This document shows, one piece after another, positions 40,549-47,627 of a DNA stretch of 55,341 nt. Origin of the DNA: Caproicibacter fermentans (GTDB lineage Bacteria > Bacillota > Clostridia > Oscillospirales > Acutalibacteraceae). Each line of letters begins with the position of its first letter. Position 1 is the stretch's first letter. A program made the translations under genes and the position numbers. The notes under the pieces were generated by a model. The model saw nothing but the letters and a program-made list of their open reading frames with translations, was not told where the DNA came from and searched no databases. The DNA lies in contig NZ_VWXL01000110.1 in assembly GCF_009746625.1 (NCBI RefSeq), forward strand, positions 1-55,341. The letters run 5' to 3'.

Positions 40549-42015
40549 TCATAAAATGATTCCTTCGGAACGGAACAGGTAGAATTCGTCCCGGTCATAC
40601 TCCTGACTGAACCGCCCCTTTTTCAGCAGGATCAGCCGGTCGGCGATGACCATGGAATCCGCAAGATTCACCGACGGCATCACGACGGTAATTCCTTTCC
40701 GTTTCATCAGGCCGATCAGGTCGATCAGGTGCCTGCGCAGATACATGTCCGCGCCCGCAAAGGGCTGCATGCAGAATACGATCTTCGGGTTTCCGAGCAC
40801 CGTCCGGTAATAGACCAGATCGTACAGGGAGGGAAGACTCAGTCCCTTGACGTTCGGCTCGTAAATATCGTTGCCTACCAGCGCTGCGTACTCCTTTTCA
40901 ATATGTCTTTTCATCCGTTTGCCGACGGGCAGGCGGTTTTGCTTTTCACCAATCAAAAAACAGAGGTTTTCAAGGTAGCTCATATCCTTAAAAATCATGC
41001 TTTTTGCGGGATTTTCGTCGATGAACGCGACCCCGTTCGCCGCGGCGCGCCGGGCCATGCGCTGCGTGTAGGACGCCCCGCAGAAAATGATTTCTCCGCT
41101 TTCCGGTTTCAGGCTCCCGTTCATTAAAGCCATAATATCCCGCAAAACCGTGTTGTCGATGTCCAGCAGAACGGTGCATTCTCCTTTCGCGACGGAAAAG
41201 GACATGCCGTCCATCGTTTCGGTCCGGACATCGCGGAACGAAAGAAATTCTTCTCCCGTGCGGGAAACCGGTTCTTTTTTTGGCAGATTGTCGAAGCTCT
41301 TGCTGTAAAACGGAAGCATGTTTTCCGGAAGAAACTCCCCGCGGTCGAGTACTTTCAGAATTTTGCCGTCTCTCATCAGGGAAATGCGGTCGCAGATTTT
41401 AAACGCCTCTTCATGGTGGCTGCAAATATACAGAACGGACAGGCCGTTTAGGCAGAAAAGCCGAAGCAGGCAGTGAAGATTGATCAGATCCGCCGCGCTG
41501 ACGGAGTTGCTGATGTCCCTGACAACGACGAGCTTTTCCCCCATCATCAGCGCGCGCAGCAGCTCGACAATGCATTTTTCGTAACGGGACAGGTTCGCGA
41601 CCAGATCGCCGCCGCTGACCGCGATCCCCAGCCGGCTTGTGAAAAGCCGAAGCTGCTCGTTCAGAACCCGGCGGGAGATGACGAATTTTTTTACGCCCCG
41701 GCGCAGTACGAAAATATTATCGGAGACGGTCAGGTCTTCCACCAGGCGGCTTTTTTGCTCAATGACGGCGACCCGGTTCGGCGTCATGGGACTGTGCTGG
41801 TAGTTGTTGACCAGCGTTTCGTCAAAGTAAACGCGCCCGTAATGAATGGGCGCGTTTTGGCGGATCAGACGGATCAGGGACTCTTTTCCGTTTTCATTGA
41901 GGCAGACAAGACCCATGATTTCGCCTTTGAAAATATGAAGATTAAAATGATCCAGCATGGTCAGTCCGTCCTGAAAGGTAGTGACCTGGTCCATCCTCAG
42001 TATCTCATTTTTCAT
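40549..42015 (-). CDS. Degenerate RbsA-like ABC protein without ATPase motifs
   Basis: This 488-residue homologue of two-domain sugar ABC ATPases has lost its catalytic motifs. Domain 1 has CLNENGKESL instead of a P-loop GENGAGKST, LSRYEKCIVELLRAL in place of the LSGGQ signature, and VVVRDIS in place of LILDEPT. Domain 2 has LLDIDNTVLRD with no P-loop, LSLPSLYDLVYYRTVL for the signature and VFCMQPFAGAD for Walker B, with Gln at the catalytic Glu. The overall fold is kept over the full length, so it is not a decaying pseudogene. ATG 42015 overlaps the histidine kinase gene by 11 bases. The context suggests a regulatory or sensory protein that competes with, or reports on, the real transporter ATPase. 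Confidence 0.8.
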   Translation of the reverse strand: MKNEILRMDQVTTFQDGLTMLDHFNLHIFKGEIMGLVCLNENGKESLIRLIRQNAPIHYGRVYFDETLVNNYQHSPMTPNRVAVIEQKSRLVEDLTVSDNIFVLRRGVKKFVISRRVLNEQLRLFTSRLGIAVSGGDLVANLSRYEKCIVELLRALMMGEKLVVVRDISNSVSAADLINLHCLLRLFCLNGLSVLYICSHHEEAFKICDRISLMRDGKILKVLDRGEFLPENMLPFYSKSFDNLPKKEPVSRTGEEFLSFRDVRTETMDGMSFSVAKGECTVLLDIDNTVLRDIMALMNGSLKPESGEIIFCGASYTQRMARRAAANGVAFIDENPAKSMIFKDMSYLENLCFLIGEKQNRLPVGKRMKRHIEKEYAALVGNDIYEPNVKGLSLPSLYDLVYYRTVLGNPKIVFCMQPFAGADMYLRRHLIDLIGLMKRKGITVVMPSVNLADSMVIADRLILLKKGRFSQEYDRDEFYLFRSEGIIL

Positions 42016-43042
42016 AGGTGCCTCTGCCGTCCTTTTGAATCAGCGGGAGAGTAATCTCCACGTCGGTGCCCACGTTCTGCGTGCTGTACATGCAGATTCC
42101 GTACTCTTCCCCGAACAGGAGCTTGATCCGGTTGTTGACGTTCACCACCGCGATTCCGCCGTGGGACTCTTTTTCCGGATTGATATAATCGAGCGTCATG
42201 TCGCCCAGCCGGCTGTTGATTTCGCGGAGGCGTTCCTCCGTCATCCCGATCCCGTTGTCGGAGACGGTGATGATCAGGCGGCGGGTGGTCACTTCGATTT
42301 TGATCCGCAGCCGGCCTTCTCCGATGATCCGTTCAATTCCGTGGTAAATCGCGTTTTCCACAATGGGCTGAAGCGTCAGCTTGGGCAGACAGTAGGACAT
42401 GATTTCCGATTCGTGGTCCGCGTCGTATTCCACGCTGAGGTTCAGCTTTTCCCCAAACCGATACCGTTGGATAATATAATAATTCCGGATGTTCGCCAGC
42501 TCGTCCTCCAGGGTGACCAGATTTTCGGAGCCTGAAATCGTGTAGCGGAAAAACGTGGACAGCGCTTCCGTCATCTTTGCCACGCTTTCAAGACCGGCGC
42601 TGAGCGTCTCGCCCCGGATTCCTTCCAGCGCGTTATACAGAAAATGGGGGTTGATCTGGTTTTGCAGGGCAAGGTACTGCGCCTGCTTCTTTGTCGCGCT
42701 GATCAGCTTGTCCGTGTTCATGATCTCCTGGATTTTCCGTACGGCGTCTTCCATTTCCGGGCTGAGCGCGGTGCGCTGGCTGAACAGGCCGTTCATGGTG
42801 TAGCCTGTGCAAAACAGGCGCAGCGCCCTGGAGTTTTCAAGATAAGGCCGGCGGATCCACCGCCAGAAGACGGCCGCCGCCGCGGCAAAAAGGAAGAAGC
42901 CCGCGAGCACGAGCGCCATGTGGCGCTCTTCCCGGACGGCCACGGCGGTCCACGCCGCCAGGTACAGAAGAAAACACGCCGCGCAGGCCGCGATCAGCCA
43001 TGTGACCCGGCTTGAGAGGTATTTGAATTTTTTCCGTTTCAT
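42005..43042 (-). CDS. YesM-type sensor histidine kinase with minimal external domain
   Basis: This 345-residue LytS/YesM-family kinase has two membrane helices at about 12-33 and 42-60 joined by only a few outside residues; the usual large extracytoplasmic sensor of YesM proteins is missing. The phospho-acceptor His is in QINPHFLYNALE near residue 131. The ATPase domain shows LQPIVENAIYHGIE, ITVSDNGIGM and GGIAVVNVNNRIKLLFG. It is transcribed after the response regulator (13-base gap) and overlaps the degenerate ABC gene by 11 bases. With so little outside the membrane, it probably reads a signal through other membrane or ABC proteins. Confidence 0.88.
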   Translation of the reverse strand: MKRKKFKYLSSRVTWLIAACAACFLLYLAAWTAVAVREERHMALVLAGFFLFAAAAAVFWRWIRRPYLENSRALRLFCTGYTMNGLFSQRTALSPEMEDAVRKIQEIMNTDKLISATKKQAQYLALQNQINPHFLYNALEGIRGETLSAGLESVAKMTEALSTFFRYTISGSENLVTLEDELANIRNYYIIQRYRFGEKLNLSVEYDADHESEIMSYCLPKLTLQPIVENAIYHGIERIIGEGRLRIKIEVTTRRLIITVSDNGIGMTEERLREINSRLGDMTLDYINPEKESHGGIAVVNVNNRIKLLFGEEYGICMYSTQNVGTDVEITLPLIQKDGRGTYEK

Positions 43043-43055
43043 GCCCTTTCACGCC

Positions 43056-44672
43056 CTAAGCATACAATTTACGGTATTCGTTCGGCTTGAGCCCCGTGAA
43101 TTTTCTGAAACTTTTCGTAAAGTGCTTTTGGTCGCTGTACCCCACCTGCTCACAAACCGCGGCAACATTCAGGTTCGTTTCCCGAAGAAGCCGCTTTGCC
43201 TCTTCCATCCGCACTTCCGAAAGATAGTCGACAAAATTGCTGCCGGTTTCTTTTTTGAACAGCGTGCTGAAATAGGTCGGGCTGAATCCCACCGTGCCGC
43301 TGACCTCCTCCAGCGTCAGCGCGCCGCGGAAATTCTGCCGGATGTACTGCTTCGCCTGCCGGATGGGACGGGTGTCCGTTTGCCTTTTCTCTTCGGCGAT
43401 CCGGTCCAGGGAGCCGGTGACCCGCGAGCAAAGATAAGCGAAAAGCTGCGAAACGCTGCCGCAGCGGTTTGCCCGGGTCAGGAAATCATCCCGCCGTTCC
43501 CCGCTGCTCCCAACGGGAATTTTCAGGCCGCGCAGATGCGTCAGGTACAGGTCGAACGCCTGGGAAGCGACATAAAAAATTTCCCCGCCGCTCAGCTCCT
43601 TTTCCTCTTCGATTTTTTTCCCCAGCTGCAGAATGCACGCCTGTACGGCATCCCGGTCCAGAATTTCCAGAAACAGAGAAAGCTTTTTGTCAAAGTCCGA
43701 AAGCAGGCCGTCCGCACAGCCCGCCGAAACAGGCGGAGCCGCGGGCTCGATGAGCCGGTCGCAGCCCAGGACAAGCCTCTGTTCCACCGCGTATTTCGCG
43801 GACTGAAAGCTGCGGGGGAGCTTTCCAACCTCCGGCTCCGCCTCGCCGATTCCCAGGGTGAACGAAAACTTTTCAAAGGCGGCCTTTTGAAGCATCAGTT
43901 CATCCAGGAGGGATTTCATACTTTTTCGCAGATCCTTTTTTTGTTCGGGGGCGTAATTCAGCACGCACCATGTCGTACTGTCCATAAAGCTGGTTTCCAG
44001 GTCGAAACAGATGCCTTTCAGCGTGCGGCTGATAATCTGGACGGCCTTGTCTTCCAAAATCCGGATGGCGCTGTCGTACTCGTTCTCCCATCCGCAGTCG
44101 ATCTTTACCGCGCACACCTGAAACAGGCCGGGGCGGAACGAATAGCGATAGGTCCGGTTCACCTCGTCCGGGCCGGCTCCGTCCGGCAAAACCGCTTTCC
44201 CCGGCAGAAGATCGGCAAACAGATTCTGGCGCAGCTTTTCCGTACCGCATTTCAGCTGGTCGTAAAGCATCTTTTCCTTGCTGATCCGTTCGCTGCGCCG
44301 CAGGTGCTTCTGGCGAATTCGGTTCAGGGATGCCATCAGGTCTTCCTTTTTGATCGGCTTGAGAAGATAATCGCCCACGCCGTACTTGATCGCGTCCTGC
44401 GCGTACTCAAAATGCTGGTATCCGCTGATGATAATAAAGCTCAGGTTCTCGCTGAGCCCCCTGGCCCGGCGGATCATTTCGATGCCGTCGTAGCCGGGCA
44501 TGCGGATATCCGTGATCATCAGGTCCGGGGAAAGCTCTCGGACCATGTCGAGGGCTTCCACCCCGTTGTGCGCGATTCCCGCGATTTCCATATCCAGCTC
44601 GCGCCAGTCGACCAGATTCCGGATCAGCTGGCACACCTTGTCTTCATCGTCTGCAATAATTACCTTGATCAT
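43056..44672 (-). CDS. YesN-type response regulator with AraC DNA-binding domain
   Basis: This 538-residue regulator starts MIKVIIADDEDKVCQLIRN at ATG 44672 after AAGGAG; the upstream in-frame start lies at the end of the SIS gene. The receiver domain (1-120) has phospho-acceptor D55 in MITDIRMPG and conserved Lys in LLKPIKKEDL. The long middle (about 150-420) is the divergent linker common in YesN proteins. The C-terminal 100 residues are two AraC helix-turn-helix motifs (LTLEEVSGTVGFSPTYFSTLFKKETG; VAAVCEQVGYSDQKHFTKSFRKFTG). It probably activates the ABC transporter promoter downstream. Confidence 0.92.
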   Translation of the reverse strand: MIKVIIADDEDKVCQLIRNLVDWRELDMEIAGIAHNGVEALDMVRELSPDLMITDIRMPGYDGIEMIRRARGLSENLSFIIISGYQHFEYAQDAIKYGVGDYLLKPIKKEDLMASLNRIRQKHLRRSERISKEKMLYDQLKCGTEKLRQNLFADLLPGKAVLPDGAGPDEVNRTYRYSFRPGLFQVCAVKIDCGWENEYDSAIRILEDKAVQIISRTLKGICFDLETSFMDSTTWCVLNYAPEQKKDLRKSMKSLLDELMLQKAAFEKFSFTLGIGEAEPEVGKLPRSFQSAKYAVEQRLVLGCDRLIEPAAPPVSAGCADGLLSDFDKKLSLFLEILDRDAVQACILQLGKKIEEEKELSGGEIFYVASQAFDLYLTHLRGLKIPVGSSGERRDDFLTRANRCGSVSQLFAYLCSRVTGSLDRIAEEKRQTDTRPIRQAKQYIRQNFRGALTLEEVSGTVGFSPTYFSTLFKKETGSNFVDYLSEVRMEEAKRLLRETNLNVAAVCEQVGYSDQKHFTKSFRKFTGLKPNEYRKLYA

Positions 44673-44704
44673 TTTTTCTCCTTGTTTGCTTTGAGAAGGC
44701 CGAA

Positions 44705-45352
44705 TCATTCGTCGAACAGTTCGGATTCGACAAATGCGCAGATCATATGATAAACGGACAGATGGTCCTCCTGAATCTGATAGGTTTCCTTGTGCGGGGC
44801 GACGACGCAGCAGTCGGCGAGCTTCGCGAGCCGCCCCCCCGTTTTTCCGGTCAGGGCGATCGCAACCGCTCCGGCGGTCTTTGCGGCCATCAGGGCGTAA
44901 ACCACGTTGGCCGCGTTGCCGGAGGTGCTGATGCCGAGCACGGCGTCGCCCGGTCGTGCGTAACCCAGAACCTGCTGAGCGTAACCCAGAGCTGGGTCCG
45001 CGTCGTTGGCGAAAGCGGAAATCAGCGCGGCGTGGGCGTTCAGGGAAATCGCCGGCAAACCGCGCTGAAGTTTTTCAGCCAGAAACTCACCGTCATTTCC
45101 AAATTCCTGCTTTAGCCGGTCTTTCGTTTGCTGTTCCAGCGGCCGTTTCAGCAGGAAGCCCTTCATCAGCTCCCCGACAATATGCCCGCCGTCGGCGCAG
45201 CTGCCGCCGTTTCCGCACACCAGCAGCTTTCCTCCGCCGCGGTAAACGTCCAGAACAGCGGCGCATGCCCTGTCGATGCTTTCGCGTACCGGCAGCAGGT
45301 CGGGTCTTCGCAGGTAAAGCTGCTCCATAATTTTTTTACTGGATTCCTTCAT
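44705..45352 (-). CDS. SIS-domain sugar phosphate isomerase (GmhA type)
   Basis: This 215-residue SIS protein is of the phosphoheptose isomerase group. The phosphate-binding segments are LLVCGNGGSCADGGHIVGEL near residue 45 and LGISTSGNAANVVYAL near 140, followed by IALTGKTGGRLAKLADCC. The C-terminal EDHLSVYHMICAFVE carries the usual helix with the catalytic His/Glu. GmhA makes D-glycero-D-manno-heptose 7-phosphate, but here the gene sits in a sugar uptake operon with a ROK kinase and no other heptose genes. A catabolic aldose/ketose phosphate isomerase is therefore more likely. Its start overlaps the ROK gene by 17 bases. Confidence 0.85.
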   Translation of the reverse strand: MKESSKKIMEQLYLRRPDLLPVRESIDRACAAVLDVYRGGGKLLVCGNGGSCADGGHIVGELMKGFLLKRPLEQQTKDRLKQEFGNDGEFLAEKLQRGLPAISLNAHAALISAFANDADPALGYAQQVLGYARPGDAVLGISTSGNAANVVYALMAAKTAGAVAIALTGKTGGRLAKLADCCVVAPHKETYQIQEDHLSVYHMICAFVESELFDE

Positions 45353-46334
45353 GCTCTAGCTCCGTTTCATAATTGTATTTGGCGGTCATCAGCGCGGCCG
45401 CGTCCCCGACGTTTTCCAAAAGCGTGCTGGGCACGACCCGGCAGTTTTTACGGACGGCGGGCAGCGCTTCGCGCTCGATCACCTGTTCTGCAAAGGGGTA
45501 GATTTCGTCGTAACATCGGGCGAAGATACTGCCGATGACGATCCGCTCCGGATTGAGCACATCCATCAGAATGGACAGCCCTTTGCCGAGCTGAACGCCG
45601 ACCCTGCGCAGAATTTCTCTTGCCAGCGGGTCGCCCGTCTTTGCAAATTCACCCACACGGGCCGCCGTGACGCCTTCCATCCCGTTTTCCCCCCGGCACA
45701 GGGCGGGCTGCTTTCCGGACTGCAGCTGCTCCAGAATCATCAGCTTTGCAAGCTGGGCGATTCCTCCGCCGCTGCAGAACCCCTCAAAGGACCCTGCCTT
45801 TCCGTAACCGCACGGACCCCAGTTTTCCAGACGGATATGCCCGACCTCGCCGGCCATGTCACACGAGCCCTTGTAGAGGCGTCCGTTTAAAATCAGGCCG
45901 GCGCCAAGGCCGGTTCCGAACGTGAGAAAAATCATGTTCGAACAGCCCTTTCCGGCGCCCAGCTTCCATTCCGCCAGAGCGCACGCGTCCGCGTCGTTGC
46001 AGAGCCAGGCGCGCAGGCCGGTTTTTTCCGTGAAATAATCCGTGACCGGCACACGGTCCCACCCGGGCAGATTCGGCGGGGAAAGAATCAGTCCCGCGCG
46101 GCTGTCCAGCGGGCCGCCGCAGCTGACGCCGATTCCGCAAACCCCGCCGATTCCTCCCGCCCGCTGTGCGCAGAACCGGATATCGTCCGACAAAAGTTTC
46201 AGCATTTTTTCCGCAGGCACGGATTTTGTTGGTCGGACGGCACATTTATGCAGAATTTTTACATTGTCGTCCACGATTTCGCCAAGGCAGACGGCGCATT
46301 TGGTTCCGCCGAGATCAACGCCGATTTCCAGCAT
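45336..46334 (-). CDS. ROK family sugar kinase
   Basis: This 332-residue ROK protein has no N-terminal DNA-binding domain, so it is a kinase, not a repressor. The N-terminal phosphate loop is IGVDLGGTKCAVCLG; the ATP/sugar parts are GIGVSCGGPLD, CNDADACALAEWKLGAGKG and IFLTFGTGLGAGLILNG. The GH motif is GEVGHIRLENWGPCGYGKAGSFEGF, written here only to its key residues: the usual zinc triplet C-x-C-G-x2-G-C is reduced to one Cys (C-G-Y-G, then G-S). It is the first gene of the operon, after a SigA promoter and a GTATAC palindrome. It probably phosphorylates the imported sugar for the SIS isomerase. Confidence 0.88.
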   Translation of the reverse strand: MLEIGVDLGGTKCAVCLGEIVDDNVKILHKCAVRPTKSVPAEKMLKLLSDDIRFCAQRAGGIGGVCGIGVSCGGPLDSRAGLILSPPNLPGWDRVPVTDYFTEKTGLRAWLCNDADACALAEWKLGAGKGCSNMIFLTFGTGLGAGLILNGRLYKGSCDMAGEVGHIRLENWGPCGYGKAGSFEGFCSGGGIAQLAKLMILEQLQSGKQPALCRGENGMEGVTAARVGEFAKTGDPLAREILRRVGVQLGKGLSILMDVLNPERIVIGSIFARCYDEIYPFAEQVIEREALPAVRKNCRVVPSTLLENVGDAAALMTAKYNYETELEHEGIQ

Positions 46335-46355
46335 AAGAACATCCCTTCTACATGA

Positions 46356-46365
46356 TTGTATACAA
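46356..46365. promoter_or_regulatory. Palindrome TTGTATACAA, likely GntR/FCD operator
   Basis: The perfect 10-bp palindrome TTGTATACAA lies between the ROK promoter and its start codon. FCD-type GntR regulators commonly bind sites with a GTATAC core. The nearest such regulator is the divergent gene at 46839, so it may repress the ROK operon from here. Confidence 0.6.
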
Positions 46366-46388
46366 ATTGTTTAAATTAATTTAAGATT

Positions 46389-46417
46389 ATTTTATCTAGT
46401 AATACAAAGATAGTCAA
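46389..46417 (-). promoter_or_regulatory. Promoter of the ROK-SIS-two-component operon
   Basis: On the minus strand TTGACT and TAAAAT are 17 bases apart, 55 bases before ATG 46334. It is the best SigA match in this intergenic region. Confidence 0.75.
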
Positions 46418-46611
46418 TACAATTCTGATTTTTCAGGGCAATCGGCGAAATACGGGGCATGGAAAAGCCCATGGGAAGGGCCTGATGCGCGCGGGCTGCT
46501 TAAAAATAATCCCTCAGTGGTATGACGTTCCGTTTTTTTGTAAGCGGGCATAAGAAACAGGCAGCACTGGTTATTTATAGAAAATAAAATGTGAATCAAG
46601 TAAAAAAGCAA

Positions 46612-46640
46612 TTGCAAAAAAAGAAATGATGGATTATAAT
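46612..46640 (+). promoter_or_regulatory. Promoter of the GntR-peptide transporter region
   Basis: TTGCAA and TATAAT are 17 bases apart. The predicted start near 46647 leaves a leader of about 190 bases before the GntR start, long enough for a folded regulatory RNA. Confidence 0.7.
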
Positions 46641-46699
46641 AACTATTAAAAATTATTATTTAATTTAATTACTTGAATTGCATTAAAATTTCAATGCAA

Positions 46700-46832
46700 G
46701 ATTCTGAAAGCCCTGTCGAAAGGCAAGGAGCCAAAGCCGGGATTTGGTAGGTAAGACAAACGGACAATAGCAATTCTTTCAGCAGAATCGGATCAAAGCC
46801 GCCTTGCTTTTTAGAAGCAGAGGCGAGCCGGG
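46700..46832 (+). ncRNA. Structured leader upstream of the GntR gene (unclassified)
   Basis: GATTCTGAAAG (46700-46710) can pair with CTTTCAGCAGAATC (46776-46789) with one three-base bulge. Enclosed are a hairpin with a GAAA loop (CCTGTC/GGCAAGG) and a second stem CCAAA/TTTGG. A further hairpin just before the ribosome binding site pairs CGCCT-TGCTT with AAGCA-AGGCG (46802-46826). Parts look like a c-di-GMP-I riboswitch (GAAA loop, CAAAGCC), but the conserved GCAAACC segment and the second domain are absent. A riboswitch or protein-binding leader of unknown type is possible. Confidence 0.4.
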
Positions 46833-46838
46833 GGGGAT

Positions 46839-47576
46839 ATGTTGTTTCAGAGTATTCGAACCATGCGCGTCAGCGATCAAATTGTCTCTCAGATCCAGTG
46901 CCAGATTGTAGAAGGAAAGCTGACGGAAGGACAAAGGCTGCCGAATGAGACGGACCTGTCCAAACAGTTCGGCGTCAGCAGGGCGTCGGTGCGTGAAGCC
47001 CTGTCCGTGATGGAGTCGAAAGGCATTGTGGAAAGACATAAAAACGGAGGAACGTTTCTTTGCAGGTTTTGCCTGGAAACAATTCTGAAGGCGATCGATA
47101 TCCCGCGAAAACCGGACATTGAAATGTTTGAAGACCTTTACGAAGCGCGTGAGCTTCTGGAAATCAAAGTGGCGGAGCTGGCCTGCCGGCGGGCGGATGA
47201 GCTGGATCTGATGAAAATTGAAAGAACCCTGTGCCTGATGCAGGAAAGCGTCGACCACAATGACTCCGGAATTGATTCCGATATTTTATTTCACCAGTGC
47301 ATCGCGATGGCAACGAAAAACCAGGTGATTGCGGGAATGGTCCGCTCCCTGGGGACCACCATGAAGGAAATGCGGGTCAGGACATTGGCTTATCCGGGAA
47401 GGCTTGCAAAATGTTTGCAGGAACACCGCGATATTTACCTTGCCATAAAAAACCGGGATGAAAAGGTCTGCTGCTCTTTGATGGAGCAGCATTTCGGCGA
47501 GGTCGCAAAGATCCGCGCCGCGATGCAGCTGCAAAGAAAGAACGATCCTCCGCGCAAAAAGCCGGAAAAAGTTTGA
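46839..47576 (+). CDS. GntR family regulator, FCD subgroup
   Basis: This 245-residue regulator has an N-terminal winged helix (about 10-75: VSDQIVSQIQCQIVEGKLTEGQRLPNETDL, FGVSRASVREALSVME) and an all-helical FCD ligand domain (about 95-230). The latter has the metal/ligand residues typical of the family in DLYEARELLEIKVAELAC, SDILFHQCIAMAT and LQEHRDIYLAIKNRD. It is the first gene of the plus-strand region, 51 bases before the peptide-binding protein, and is preceded by a long folded leader. The GTATAC palindrome upstream of the divergent ROK gene is a candidate binding site. The ligand is unknown. Confidence 0.9.
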   Translation: MLFQSIRTMRVSDQIVSQIQCQIVEGKLTEGQRLPNETDLSKQFGVSRASVREALSVMESKGIVERHKNGGTFLCRFCLETILKAIDIPRKPDIEMFEDLYEARELLEIKVAELACRRADELDLMKIERTLCLMQESVDHNDSGIDSDILFHQCIAMATKNQVIAGMVRSLGTTMKEMRVRTLAYPGRLAKCLQEHRDIYLAIKNRDEKVCCSLMEQHFGEVAKIRAAMQLQRKNDPPRKKPEKV

Positions 47577-47627
47577 CCGTGAGCATAAGCTCATAAAAAT
47601 AGATTACATTTTGAAGAAGGGTGAATT

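Noticed and set aside
46700-46790. c-di-GMP-I (GEMM) riboswitch
   Set aside because: The GAAA hairpin and CAAAGCC are suggestive, but the conserved GCAAACC segment, the tetraloop receptor arm and correct spacing are missing, so I only call a structured leader.
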